A stretch of DNA of 64,000 nucleotides from the NCBI GenBank assembly GCA_041741455.1, contig JBGSJZ010000087.1, positions 129,360-193,359 of the forward strand. The letters are read 5' to 3'. The position numbers and the translations under genes were made by a program. This document shows, in pieces, positions 36,701-44,970 of this stretch (the first letter of the stretch is position 1; each line of letters starts with the position of its first letter). The notes under the pieces are model-generated. The model was not told the origin of the DNA. It searched no databases and was given only the letters and a program-made list of their open reading frames with translations. Source of the DNA: CALESS01 sp041741455 (GTDB lineage Bacteria > Chloroflexota > Anaerolineae > Anaerolineales > Anaerolineaceae).

Positions 36701-37593
36701 AGAGAATCAATTTCATGGAATCCGTCGATCTGGTCGCTTTGAACATCCAATACTCCCAGGACACGATTCTCAATTCTGATGGGCAAGGCAAATTCAGAAA
36801 GGGTTTCAGGGAGGCCTTCCTCAAAACGAAAGCGAACTTCCTTGGAAACATCCGTCACCAGTAATTCCGAACCGGTTTTTGCGACATGTCCAATGATACC
36901 TTCTCCATATGCCGGAGCCAATTGGGGTGGGGTGGTTTGTTGATCCCCCCGGGCTGCTGCAGAGCGTTGATTCAGGTGGTGCGTGTGATTCTCCAGTGTG
37001 AAGATGGCCACATAATAATAACCAAACGATTCCTGGATTAGTGCCGTAACCCGACAGCAGATTTCATCTAAGTTGGTCAGGTTGGCAATTTGTGCGCTGA
37101 CCGTCCGCACCAGGGAAATCTGTTCGTATCGCCAATTCTTGAGCACCACTTGTCGACTGATTTGCAGGGAAAGGGTAATGTGGGCAGACATGCCCTGGAT
37201 AAATTCAATCTCATCAGAATCAAAAGGCTGCCTGGTTGGCCTGGTGAGGAATAAAACACCCAGAACAGTGACCTGGGTGATGAGAGGCAGGGCTAGATAC
37301 AGCTTAGAATGTCGTTTTTCAACAGAATTACCCTGGACCAATTTGCGTTGAAGTATGGCTTGAAGAATCGGCTCGGGGGCAGTCGGATGAATCAGGGTTT
37401 TTATTTCAGGTTCACCAGGCAAAGGAAAAGCAGGACGCGCCAACCAGAGTTCTGCATGGCAGTGAAGCATTTTGCTAAGAAAGCTGGACACCAACCGGCA
37501 TTGAGATTCCGCATCCGGTTGTTCCAATATCTGTTCGTTCAAGCTCAGGAACATTTTCCAGCTTGCCACGCCTGTAGCTAAGGGAATGGTCAT
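33784..37593 (-). CDS. multi-GAF SpoIIE/RsbU-type protein phosphatase
   Basis: The 1269-residue soluble protein has about six GAF-type sensor domains in a row (roughly 20-165, 185-325, 340-490, 505-665, 685-850, 865-1020), a short linker helix, and a C-terminal PP2C-like SpoIIE domain (about 1060-1265). The phosphatase metal ligands are intact: GGDFYD, VADVSDKG, LYTDGATE and PSDDITFL. Such enzymes dephosphorylate a STAS-domain anti-anti-sigma protein. Repeats such as RVLGVLDVQSDQID and EVIGVLDVQSDQID show that GAF domains arose by duplication. It overlaps both neighbours by ATGA, forming a unit with the HATPase and STAS genes upstream. It probably integrates several small-molecule or redox signals. 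Confidence 0.93.
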   Translation of the reverse strand: MTIPLATGVASWKMFLSLNEQILEQPDAESQCRLVSSFLSKMLHCHAELWLARPAFPLPGEPEIKTLIHPTAPEPILQAILQRKLVQGNSVEKRHSKLYLALPLITQVTVLGVLFLTRPTRQPFDSDEIEFIQGMSAHITLSLQISRQVVLKNWRYEQISLVRTVSAQIANLTNLDEICCRVTALIQESFGYYYVAIFTLENHTHHLNQRSAAARGDQQTTPPQLAPAYGEGIIGHVAKTGSELLVTDVSKEVRFRFEEGLPETLSEFALPIRIENRVLGVLDVQSDQIDGFHEIDSLVLRSLADNIALAVEGAQLYNDLQTRIEHISTVYEVSRTLNSILDLNQLLDEIVQTLQKRFGFPYVHIFTVHNGRRRVIYQAGSGARSQVLRDKEISYSLDDSHGIIPWVARTGQAHVSNNVNNDPLYRPAEFPPYDTLSELTVPLSFGDEVIGVLDVQSDQIDAFDENSLALFETLSAGIAVALRNASLYRTELWRRRVADSFRDVAILLSANVAVSQLLNTILSELEENLPCDASAIWLMDEDVVYGGVQNLHLAACHGVEAEKLVEIRQESPEVRDWLNNALSAEEPLIRSVDNPIGPLGLALGFPQDYSSIAAPLRSGDQTLGIITLAHRTTGRYGYETKAMTTTFASYASVAIQNARLYQEAQEQAWVSTILLQVAETSQSSDTVDHLLADMVHLTPLVSGVKRCGMFLWNESLQSFTLKSWYGLDIPPERTTFNKKDIPALARLHQSKSAIFVQNPQKELNFSVDVFPPDTGAVVLLPLLVRGTLLGAFMVNHQMVHHYAGQPIDQQTLAILQGIAHQTSIALENLNLNEARQEEAYVTAVLLQVAQAVVSQNELDDIMDTIVHLLPILVGIDTCILYLWDNVQQIYRPAMGVAQTRIEEAALAARPYSPGEYPLLDNVLTQDRVYFCPLPANCPTADWHKHTCFEVDDQPVKILTQTDGLFGFPISVKGEVFGVLVAKDSVENLGARERRQEIITGVAQQVALAIQNDRLKDEMVGRERLEKEIQLARQIQRTFLPEELPQVEGWQVDSRWQTARQVGGDFYDIFSLGQDLLGLVVADVSDKGMPAALYMTVARTLLRANSKTTMSPGLVLERVNNLLLNDSQNGMFVTVVYATLRPSTGELVYANAGHNRPLIYQAATDRVNMLPKGGMALAVLEDIHIEDHNLTLEQGDSLILYTDGATESFSPSGEAFGDDRLSESFLKAIRQNPSSLLEEIEAVLYRFREGAPPSDDITFLSLSRFNGNTL

Positions 37594-38009
37594 TTTCCCT
37601 TTTTCTCCAGTTTTTTGAACATCACCAGGGTATTGCCATGGTTTCCGGAAAAATCAAAATGGATTTCATCCATCCACTTGCGCATGAAGTATAAACCAAG
37701 ACCGTGAGCTTCACGTTCTTCCAGAGGAGCATTGATGTCAGGCAGGGGGATATCTTCCGGACGGAAAGGCTGACCATGATCATGAAGGATGATGGTCAAC
37801 CCCTCCGAGGTTATCTCACAATTACATTCAATGTTGCCGCGATCTTCGCCTCCATAGGCATGCTCGATGATGTTTGTACAGGCTTCATCCACCGCCAATT
37901 CAACTGCGTAGATAGCAAAAGAATCAAACCCGGCTTGATCGGCTGCGCCATGCACAAACATCCCGATGTTCGCCAGGCTTTCATAGCGGCCTGGGAAAGT
38001 TTTTCTCAT
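37590..38009 (-). CDS. RsbW-type serine kinase / anti-sigma factor
   Basis: The 139-residue GHKL ATPase has N box VELAVDEACTNIIEHAYGG, G1 box DHGQPFRPED and G2 box AHGLGLYFMRKWMDE. These are typical of RsbW/SpoIIAB kinases that phosphorylate a STAS partner on serine or threonine and sequester a target, usually a sigma factor. It lies between the STAS gene and the SpoIIE phosphatase and overlaps the latter. No sigma factor gene is nearby, so the output may be another protein or an unlinked sigma. Confidence 0.92.
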   Translation of the reverse strand: MRKTFPGRYESLANIGMFVHGAADQAGFDSFAIYAVELAVDEACTNIIEHAYGGEDRGNIECNCEITSEGLTIILHDHGQPFRPEDIPLPDINAPLEEREAHGLGLYFMRKWMDEIHFDFSGNHGNTLVMFKKLEKKGK

Positions 38010-38023
38010 TTTTTGATGAAAAA

Positions 38024-38359
38024 CTAGAATGAACCTACCGCCATCAGGGGGTCGTCAAAAATCTTGAAGATGGAGTTAAAACCGGCCAATTCAATGGCTG
38101 CTGCAATATTGGCAGGCATGGCACACAGAACCACCTCACCACGATTGTAGCGTTTGCAGATTTTCTGAGTGTATATGAGCGCCCGAAGTCCAGCAGAAGA
38201 GAGAAACTCCACTCCACTGAAATTAACCACGATTTTAAACCGACCATCATCGGTAATGGCTCCAAGCGCTTCAGCCAGCTTCGGCGCAGTGGCGCTATCA
38301 ATACGTCCGTTGACTTTTACCAGGTCACAATGCTTGTATTGAGTGGTGTTGACTTCCAT
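38024..38359 (-). CDS. STAS-domain anti-anti-sigma factor
   Basis: The 111-residue single STAS domain has the phospho-site segment VEFLSSAGLRALIYTQK, in which the serine of SSAGLR is the expected phosphorylation site. It starts MEVNTTQYKHCDLVKVNGRID. In partner switching, the unphosphorylated form binds the RsbW-type kinase and frees the target; the phosphorylated form is reset by the SpoIIE phosphatase. It is the first gene of the operon STAS-kinase-phosphatase-HAD. Confidence 0.93.
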   Translation of the reverse strand: MEVNTTQYKHCDLVKVNGRIDSATAPKLAEALGAITDDGRFKIVVNFSGVEFLSSAGLRALIYTQKICKRYNRGEVVLCAMPANIAAAIELAGFNSIFKIFDDPLMAVGSF

Positions 38360-38451
38360 TATGAAAAGCCTCCGTCAGATTAAAAAGTGTGCATGGTACA
38401 CTAACAAAATATTATATCATGCCGCACCTTTAAGAGATTCTTTCGCACAAA

Positions 38452-39768
38452 TTATTCTATGGTAGGGCTTGAACCTCGACCCACGCCGAAGTATGTAAAA
38501 CCGAGGTTTCGACAGCGGTCGGGATCCCATTGGTTGCGACCATCCATCAAGATAGGAGTGTGCATCTGGGGCAGAATTCGCTCAAAATCGAGCTGTTTAA
38601 ATTCATTCCACTCCACTGCCAATAATAGGGCATCAGCACCTTGAGCTACCTCATAAGGATCTTTGCAAAAGACAACGCGCGGTAAGATCTGAGCGGCATT
38701 TTGCATGGCTTGAGGATCATAGGCACGAATGGTGGCACCTTCATTTTGTAACAGGTGGATGATTTCGAGGGCTGGGGCATCCCGAATATCATCGGTATTC
38801 GGCTTAAATGAAAGACCAAGTACGCCGATGACTTTTTCATCCAAAGATCCCAGGGCTTTGCGTAATTTCACCACAACACGTCGTCTCTGGTTACGGTTGA
38901 TCTCCATGACAGCCTGCAATAGCTGGGGCTGGGTGCCATGTAAAACAGCCATATGCGCAAGGGCTTTCACATCTTTGGGAAAACATGAGCCACCCCAACC
39001 CAAGCCAGCATCCAGGAAGGCGCGGCCGATGCGCTTATCCATTCCCATACCCGTTGCCACCTCTTCCACATCTGCACCTAGTTCTTCGCACATGTTGGCT
39101 ATTTCATTGATGTATGAAATCCGGGTGGCCAGGTAGGCATTGCTGGCATATTTGATCATTTCTGCGGTGCGCAAGTTAGTTACCAGGATGGGGCAGCGCA
39201 AAGAAAGGTAGAGGTGAGCTACCTGGTCGGCAGCCTGTCGATGGCTTGAGCCCAATACGACACGATCTGGCTTCATAAAATCGTTGATAGCAGAGCCTTC
39301 TCGAAGGAATTCCGGGTTGGAAACAACATAAAATTCCAGAATTTTTCCGCCTCGTCGTTTTTTGATAACATCTGCCACCCAATCGCCGGTTCCGACTGGA
39401 ACAGTCGATTTGTTGATGACGATGATTGGATGATCCACATAATCTGCAATAAACTCGGCTGCTGTCCGCACGTATTGAAGGTCCGCTTCGCCGTCATTCC
39501 CGGAGGGAGTCCCAACGGCGATGAAGGCAAACTCAGCTTCTTTAAGTGCTTCTTCAGGATTGGTGCTGAAGTGCAAACGGTTGGCTGCCACGTTTTGCAG
39601 AACTAGTTGTTCGAGACCAGGTTCATAGATTGGCATGACCCCATTTTTAATTCTGGAGATTCGAGAATCATCCACATCCAGGCAGATGACTTGATTTCCA
39701 AGATCAGCAAAACAGGTTCCAGTAACCAGCCCGACATAACCTGTGCCGATAACACAAATTTTTCCCAT
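38452..39768 (-). CDS. ugd: UDP-glucose 6-dehydrogenase
   Basis: Oxidises UDP-glucose to UDP-glucuronate with two NAD, supplying envelope polysaccharide synthesis. The 438-residue product starts MGKICVIGTGYVGLVTGTCFADLG (NAD motif). It has SNPEFLREGSAINDFMKPDR, the catalytic cysteine in GWGGSCFPKDVKAL and the C-terminal domain LGLSFKPNTDDIRDAPA. The length is normal for TuaD/RkpK-type enzymes. It is divergent from folD, and no glycan cluster lies next to it. Confidence 0.95.
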   Translation of the reverse strand: MGKICVIGTGYVGLVTGTCFADLGNQVICLDVDDSRISRIKNGVMPIYEPGLEQLVLQNVAANRLHFSTNPEEALKEAEFAFIAVGTPSGNDGEADLQYVRTAAEFIADYVDHPIIVINKSTVPVGTGDWVADVIKKRRGGKILEFYVVSNPEFLREGSAINDFMKPDRVVLGSSHRQAADQVAHLYLSLRCPILVTNLRTAEMIKYASNAYLATRISYINEIANMCEELGADVEEVATGMGMDKRIGRAFLDAGLGWGGSCFPKDVKALAHMAVLHGTQPQLLQAVMEINRNQRRRVVVKLRKALGSLDEKVIGVLGLSFKPNTDDIRDAPALEIIHLLQNEGATIRAYDPQAMQNAAQILPRVVFCKDPYEVAQGADALLLAVEWNEFKQLDFERILPQMHTPILMDGRNQWDPDRCRNLGFTYFGVGRGSSPTIE

Positions 39769-39863
39769 ATGAAAAATCCTCCTAAAGAAGATTATAGCGG
39801 ATTTTTATAATCTTGCTAAATACTTAATCTCGCTTGATTGTATCTTGAGTTATCTGAATCATG

Positions 39864-39869
39864 TATAAT
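39864..39869 (+). promoter_or_regulatory. folD -10 box
   Basis: TATAAT lies 41 bp before the folD ATG. I see no good -35. A clear Shine-Dalgarno sequence (AGGAGG, 39900-39905) follows in the leader. Confidence 0.45.
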
Positions 39870-39909
39870 CACTTAACTGAGTTTCTGTTAAGAATCAACA
39901 GGAGGCCGA

Positions 39910-40785
39910 ATGACTGCTCAAATATTGGATGGTGTCGCAATTGCAGAAAAACTGCGAATGGAAATTGCAGAGGATGTAAAAACCCGGTTGGCTGCTGGAA
40001 AATCCAAGCCCGGTTTGGCAACGGTTTTAGTAGGAGATAACCCGGCATCGCATGTGTATGTGAAGTCAAAACGCAAAGCCTGTGCAGAAGTAGGTATCGA
40101 ATCGTTTGGGATTGAATTACCAGCCACCGCCAGTCAGGCAGAAGTGGAAGAGGTTGTCAAGCGCTTGAACGACGATGCCAAAGTGCATGGCATTTTGGTG
40201 CAATTGCCACTCCCGGCCGGCCTGGATGAAGAAAAAGTCCTGAGCGCGATTCGGATAGAAAAAGATGTGGATGGCTTTCATCCAGTCAATATTGGTCGCT
40301 TGGCACAAAAAGGGCGGGATCCGTTGTTTGTTCCATGCACTCCGGCAGGTAGCATTTACCTGATTGAGAAGGCCCTGCCGAGCATGGAAGGAATGAACGC
40401 AGTGGTGCTTGGGCGTTCAAATATTGTTGGGATGCCGGTGGCACTCTTGCTCGTCCGCGCAAATGCAACAGTTACCATCTGCCACTCTCGCACCAGGAAC
40501 CTGGCGGATGTGGTTCGCTCAGCGGATATACTGGTGGCAGCCATCGGGAAACCTGAGATGGTGCGCGGCTCATGGGTAAAACCAGGGGCGGTAGTGATCG
40601 ATGTTGGGATCAACCGGGTGGAGGACGCCACCCGCCCTCGCGGCTATCGGCTGGTGGGTGACGTGGCGTTTGAAGAGGCCAGGGATGTGGCTGGTTGGAT
40701 CACTCCGGTACCGGGTGGAGTGGGTCCGATGACGATTGCCATGCTCTTGAGGAATACTTTGAGGGCTGCAAAACTAATGGATTAA
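39910..40785 (+). CDS. folD: methylenetetrahydrofolate dehydrogenase / cyclohydrolase
   Basis: Bifunctional one-carbon enzyme linking methylene-, methenyl- and formyl-tetrahydrofolate, needed for purine and formyl-Met supply. The 291-residue product has the catalytic Tyr/Lys in YVKSKRKACAEVGI, VQLPLPAGLDEEKV, KDVDGFHPVNIGRL, the NADP-binding VLGRSNIVGMPVA and the signature PGGVGPMTIAMLL. AGGAGG precedes the start. It ends at a good terminator. Confidence 0.97.
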   Translation: MTAQILDGVAIAEKLRMEIAEDVKTRLAAGKSKPGLATVLVGDNPASHVYVKSKRKACAEVGIESFGIELPATASQAEVEEVVKRLNDDAKVHGILVQLPLPAGLDEEKVLSAIRIEKDVDGFHPVNIGRLAQKGRDPLFVPCTPAGSIYLIEKALPSMEGMNAVVLGRSNIVGMPVALLLVRANATVTICHSRTRNLADVVRSADILVAAIGKPEMVRGSWVKPGAVVIDVGINRVEDATRPRGYRLVGDVAFEEARDVAGWITPVPGGVGPMTIAMLLRNTLRAAKLMD

Positions 40786-40794
40786 TTCAACCTG

Positions 40795-40823
40795 AAGCCT
40801 GTGGTCAATTCCACAGGCTTTTT
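40795..40823 (+). terminator. terminator after folD
   Basis: AAGCCTGTGG (40795-40804) pairs with CCACAGGCTT (40811-40820), followed by TTT. Confidence 0.85.
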
Positions 40824-40838
40824 GATTGAAAGTCCATC

Positions 40839-40878
40839 TTGTCAGACAATTGACATTTGATTCTAAAGATTGTACACT
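40839..40878 (+). promoter_or_regulatory. promoter with GntR-type operator before the ssnA-like gene
   Basis: TTGACA (40850-40855), a 17-bp spacer and TACACT (40873-40878) form a strong promoter. Immediately before and touching the -35 is the palindrome TTGTCAGACAA (40839-40849), with arms TTGTC/GACAA. The same 11-mer, followed again by TTGAC, recurs at 44911. It fits the GT-N-AC core of GntR-family operators, and a gntR gene lies between the two sites. Confidence 0.75.
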
Positions 40879-40940
40879 TTTATCATAATCAATCATCAGA
40901 CCAATAGATGATTAGACCATTAATCTCAATATTCCAAACT

Positions 40941-42329
40941 ATGAAAACACTTCTTGTACAAAACGCAGATATCTTGGTGACGATGGACGAAGGTCGCCGT
41001 GAAATTACCAACGGCGGATTGTTTATTAAGGATGGCTTCATTGAGCAGGTAGGATCTTCAGATTCCCTCCCCACGGATGCGGATGAAGTTCTTGATTTAA
41101 ACGGACATATCGTTCTACCAGGCTTGGTCAATACCCACCATCACTTTTATCAGACATTGACCCGGGCTGTTCCTGCCGCCCAAAACGCCAACTTGTTCAA
41201 CTGGCTGAAAACCCTTTACCCGATCTGGGCGCGATTGACTCCGGAAGATATTTACATTTCCACCCAGACAGCGTTGGCTGAGTTGGTGCTTTCGGGTTGT
41301 ACCACAGCATCAGACCATTTATACCTTTTCCCCAATGGTTCCAAACTGGACGATGAGATAGCTGCTGCTCTGGAAATCGGCGTGCGGCTGCAGGCTTCAC
41401 GCGGCTCAATGAGCCTGGGGGAAAGCCAGGGCGGCTTACCACCGGATAGCGTGGTAGATTCGGAAGAATCGATCCTGGAAGATTCGATCCGTTTGATTGA
41501 GCGCTACCACAACCCGAAGCCGGGTGCGATGACGCAAATAGTGCTGGCGCCATGCTCACCCTTTAGTGTCACCAGCGATCTGATGCGCCAATCTGCGAAA
41601 ATCGCCCGGAAATACGGGGTGCATTTGCATACTCACTTGGCTGAAACTCAAGACGAAGAAGCCTTTTGCCGTCAGATGTTTGGCCATCGACCGGTAGCCT
41701 ACATGGAATCGGTAGATTGGGTTGGTTCGGATGTGTGGTTTGCACATTCGGTGCATGTCAACCAGGAAGAAATCGGGGTGTATGCTCGAACCGGCTGTGG
41801 GGTTGCACACTGTCCATCCTCCAACATGCGCTTGGCCAGTGGTATTGCTCCTATCCTGGATTTCTTAAAAGCGGGTGTTAATGTTGGGCTGGGAGTGGAT
41901 GGATCGGCAAGCAACGATGCTAGCCACTTGCTGGCCGAAGCCCGTCAGGCGATGCTGCTGGCCCGCTTACGAGCAGGGTTGATGGGAGCATCGCTCTCGA
42001 CAGACGGTGCACCATCCTTGATGACTGCCCGCCAGGTGCTGGAGCTTGCCACTCGTGGTGGAGCTGCTGTTTTAGGGAGAACGGACATCGGCTCATTGGA
42101 GGTTGGCAAGTGTGCCGATTTTACTGCGATCCGCCTGGATAAATTAGCTTATGCCGGCGCATTGCATGATCCGGTGGCCGCAGTTCTCTTATGCGCCCCA
42201 CAGAGTGTGGATTGGAGCGTTATTGGCGGCAAGGTTATTGTGGAGGATGGACAATTGTTGACCATTGATCTACCACACCTGGTGGAACGGCATAACCGGT
42301 CAGCTTCCCGATTGTGCCAGATAGTGTAG
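40941..42329 (+). CDS. SsnA / 8-oxoguanine deaminase-like amidohydrolase
   Basis: The 462-residue metal-dependent deaminase belongs to the TRZ/ATZ-SsnA group. It has the metal-binding NTHHHFYQTLTRAVP, the HTHLAET histidines, WFAHSVHVN and the aspartate in VGLGVDGSASND. This pattern is that of 8-oxoguanine deaminase and related aminohydrolases that turn purine bases into urate or xanthine. The start MKTLLVQNADILVTMDEG is preferred over an ATG at 40908 by homology, although it has no clear Shine-Dalgarno sequence. It heads an operon with adenine deaminase and gntR and carries a GntR-type operator. In E. coli, ssnA sits in the purine-catabolic ygeW-yqeA cluster. Confidence 0.88.
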   Translation: MKTLLVQNADILVTMDEGRREITNGGLFIKDGFIEQVGSSDSLPTDADEVLDLNGHIVLPGLVNTHHHFYQTLTRAVPAAQNANLFNWLKTLYPIWARLTPEDIYISTQTALAELVLSGCTTASDHLYLFPNGSKLDDEIAAALEIGVRLQASRGSMSLGESQGGLPPDSVVDSEESILEDSIRLIERYHNPKPGAMTQIVLAPCSPFSVTSDLMRQSAKIARKYGVHLHTHLAETQDEEAFCRQMFGHRPVAYMESVDWVGSDVWFAHSVHVNQEEIGVYARTGCGVAHCPSSNMRLASGIAPILDFLKAGVNVGLGVDGSASNDASHLLAEARQAMLLARLRAGLMGASLSTDGAPSLMTARQVLELATRGGAAVLGRTDIGSLEVGKCADFTAIRLDKLAYAGALHDPVAAVLLCAPQSVDWSVIGGKVIVEDGQLLTIDLPHLVERHNRSASRLCQIV

Positions 42330-42339
42330 AGGAGAAAGA

Positions 42340-44124
42340 ATGCTGGGTCGAATGACGAAGAATACTCGCCGATTGGTAGATTGTGCCATGGGGCGGCTTC
42401 CGGCGGACTTGGTAGTGCGAAAAGGTAAATGGGTGTGTGTCCAATCAGGTGAGATCCTGCCGGATACCGATCTCGCCATCATTGACGGACGGTTTGCCTA
42501 TGTTGGGGGGGATGCCAGCCACACAATCGGCGAGCAAACCCAGGTGGTGGAAGCAAATGGACGCTACCTGGTGCCCGGGTTGCTGGATGCGCATGTGCAT
42601 ATCGAATCTGGAATGTTGACCGTTACAGAGTTTGTCCGGGCTGTCATCCCGCATGGCACAACCGGATTATTTGTGGATCCACACGAAATTGCCAACGTAT
42701 TCGGTTTACGAGGTGTCCGCTTGATGGTGGATGAAGCCTATCATCAACCGATCCATGTCTTTGTTCAGATGCCATCCTGTGTGCCTTCTGCGCCTGGATT
42801 AGAGACGTCAGGAGCCTCGATTGGTCCTGCGGAAGTAGCAGAAGCCATGACCTGGCCGGGAATCATCGGTCTGGGAGAGATGATGAACTTTCCAGGGGTT
42901 TATAATAGCGACGAGAAAGTGCATGCAGAAATGACCGCCACCCGCCAGAGTGGCAAGGTGATAGGCGGTCATTACGCCTCGCCGGATCTGGGTCTGCCAT
43001 TTCATGGATATGTGGCTGGCGGTCCCCAGGATGACCACGAAGGCACCCGTCTGGAAGATGCTGTGGAACGCGTACGTCAGGGCATGTACGTAATGATGCG
43101 TTATGGTTCTGCCTGGCATGATGTTGCAGCCCAGGTCAAGGCAATCACCGAAATGGGTCTGGACCCTCGTCATTTTCTCCTCTGCACGGATGATGCCCAT
43201 TGCGCAACCCTGGTGGAAGAAGGTCATATGGACCGGGTCATTCGGCATGCGGTGACCGAAGGACTGGAACCATTGCTTGCGATCCAGATGGCGACCCTGA
43301 CGACAGCCGAATATTTCGGGGTCAGCCAGGAGATGGGGATGATCGCTCCCGGACGTTATGCTGATTTTCTGCTGGTGGGTGATTTGGCTCAATTTGATGT
43401 GGTGTGTGTTTTTGGCAAGGGTAAACTCTTGGCCGAAAATGGCATCCTCTCCATTCCAAGGCCTGATGTTGGTTATCCGGAGTGGGTGACCCATTCCATT
43501 AATCTTCAACGACGACTGCAGGCAGCCGATTTCAATCTGGTGACGAACCGCAGAGGGCGGGCGACGGTAAATGTGATTGGCATTATTGAAAACCAGGCGC
43601 CAACGCGCCATCTGCGGATGGATTTGGAAATTGTGGAGGGCGAAATTCGAGCGGATGTTTCCAGAGATCTGGCAAAAGTGGCCGTAGTTGAACGGCATCA
43701 CAATAGTGGCCGGATTCAGGTCGGATTGGTGCAGGGGTTTGGTTTCAATGTGCCCTGTGCAGTGGCAACCTCCATGGCCCATGATGCCCATCAAATAATT
43801 GTGGCTGGCACGGATGAGGAAAATATGGCTCTGGCTGTTAACGAACTCAAGGAATTGGGTGGGGGACAGGTTGTAGTGAAAGACAAGGTGGTCATCGCCA
43901 GCATTAATTTGCCTATTGCCGGCTTGATTTCCAACGAACCTGCCGAAGTGGTATCAAAAAAGGCGGCCAGCGTTTTGGTCGGCTTTGAAGCCTGTGGTTG
44001 CAGGATGAATAACCCGAACATGCAGCTCAGCCTTTTGGGGCTGGTTGTGATCCCTGATTTACGGATTTCCGATCTGGGATTGGTGAATGTCAATGAATTT
44101 GAGTTTCTCCCTGTGATTGAATGA
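42340..44124 (+). CDS. ade: adenine deaminase
   Basis: Converts adenine to hypoxanthine and ammonia. The 594-residue product has the metal motif VPGLLDAHVHIESGMLT, PHGTTGLFVDPHEIANVFG, GLGEMMNFPGV, GHYASPDLG, CTDDAHCATL and the C-terminal ERHHNSGRIQVGLVQGFG, all typical of the Ade family (distinct from adenosine deaminase). GAGGAGAAAG precedes the start, ten bases after the ssnA-like gene, so the pair is co-transcribed. Together they deaminate imported or released purine bases. Confidence 0.96.
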   Translation: MLGRMTKNTRRLVDCAMGRLPADLVVRKGKWVCVQSGEILPDTDLAIIDGRFAYVGGDASHTIGEQTQVVEANGRYLVPGLLDAHVHIESGMLTVTEFVRAVIPHGTTGLFVDPHEIANVFGLRGVRLMVDEAYHQPIHVFVQMPSCVPSAPGLETSGASIGPAEVAEAMTWPGIIGLGEMMNFPGVYNSDEKVHAEMTATRQSGKVIGGHYASPDLGLPFHGYVAGGPQDDHEGTRLEDAVERVRQGMYVMMRYGSAWHDVAAQVKAITEMGLDPRHFLLCTDDAHCATLVEEGHMDRVIRHAVTEGLEPLLAIQMATLTTAEYFGVSQEMGMIAPGRYADFLLVGDLAQFDVVCVFGKGKLLAENGILSIPRPDVGYPEWVTHSINLQRRLQAADFNLVTNRRGRATVNVIGIIENQAPTRHLRMDLEIVEGEIRADVSRDLAKVAVVERHHNSGRIQVGLVQGFGFNVPCAVATSMAHDAHQIIVAGTDEENMALAVNELKELGGGQVVVKDKVVIASINLPIAGLISNEPAEVVSKKAASVLVGFEACGCRMNNPNMQLSLLGLVVIPDLRISDLGLVNVNEFEFLPVIE

Positions 44125-44152
44125 CACTAAACAATTAATTTTAGGAGGTTGC

Positions 44153-44893
44153 ATGCGAACCAAAGAACCAAATTTAGTCCTTCATCCGTTTCAAAGACTG
44201 CAAGCCCAATTGGCGGACCTGATTGCTGCTACCCCCACCGGTGGAAGGTTGCCGGCAGAACCGGAATTGGCGAAACAAATGGGTGTGTCCCGGGCAACGC
44301 TGCGCGAAGCCATGCGCTCATTTGAGGGCCAGGGTTTGATTCGGCGCCGCCAGGGTGTTGGCACGTTTGTTGTACGGCAATCCAGCGTGCTGGAAAGTGG
44401 TCTGGAGGTGTTGGAAAGCATTGAAACCCTGGCCTCAAAGACAGGCCTGCAAGTAAAAATGGGCGCGCTCCATATTGACCAGCTGCAGGCCAGCCCGGAA
44501 CAGAGTGAAACATTGCGAGTCGCAGTGGGCGCTCCATTGCTGCAGGTTTCCCGGATTATCCTGGCAGAAAACAGGCCGGTGGCATTTCTGATTGATGTCC
44601 TGCCGGAGGAGATCCTCAACCCGGTTGATTTGCAACAAGGTTTTACCGGTTCGGTGCTGGATTTTCTAATCCGCAGAGGAACACCTGCTTTGGATTATGC
44701 CTTTAGCGATATTCGATCTGTACCAGCCAGTGCAGAAATTGCCCGGGCGCTGGAAGTCCAACGCGGTGATGTGTTGCTCATGTTTGTCGCCTACCTCTAT
44801 TCCCGTAGTGGACAGGTGGTAGCCAATACCTATAGTTATTTCCTGCCGGGCTATTTCCGTTTCCATGTGGTTCGCAGAATTCCGGAAAGGTGA
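44153..44893 (+). CDS. GntR-family regulator, HutC/UTRA type
   Basis: The 246-residue protein has an N-terminal winged helix (residues 10-75: LPAEPELAKQMGVSRATLREAMRSFEGQGLIRRRQGVGTFV) and a UTRA ligand-binding domain (about 95-240). TTAGGAGGTTGC precedes ATG 44153; the frame also opens at 44117 inside ade, but that lacks a ribosome site. It is the third gene after the ssnA-like and ade genes, and identical GntR-type palindromes lie before the first gene of its own operon and before the carbamoyltransferase operon. It is probably the local repressor, induced by a purine- or pyrimidine-derived metabolite; the ligand is unknown. Confidence 0.9.
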   Translation: MRTKEPNLVLHPFQRLQAQLADLIAATPTGGRLPAEPELAKQMGVSRATLREAMRSFEGQGLIRRRQGVGTFVVRQSSVLESGLEVLESIETLASKTGLQVKMGALHIDQLQASPEQSETLRVAVGAPLLQVSRIILAENRPVAFLIDVLPEEILNPVDLQQGFTGSVLDFLIRRGTPALDYAFSDIRSVPASAEIARALEVQRGDVLLMFVAYLYSRSGQVVANTYSYFLPGYFRFHVVRRIPER

Positions 44894-44905
44894 CAAAAGG
44901 TAGTC

Positions 44906-44933
44906 TTGAATTGTCAGACAATTGACGTATAAT
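44906..44933 (+). promoter_or_regulatory. promoter with operator in its spacer, before the carbamoyltransferase operon
   Basis: TTGAAT (44906-44911), 16-bp spacer and TATAAT (44928-44933). The palindrome TTGTCAGACAA occupies 44911-44921 in the spacer, an ideal place for repression. AATTGACG after it extends the match with the site at 40839. Confidence 0.75.
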
Positions 44934-44970
44934 TGTTAATATTCCGTTTGATTAAATTTCAGGAGGAACC

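Noticed and set aside
42808..43794. 328-codon minus-strand frame
   Set aside because: Antisense shadow of adenine deaminase, which has full family motifs.
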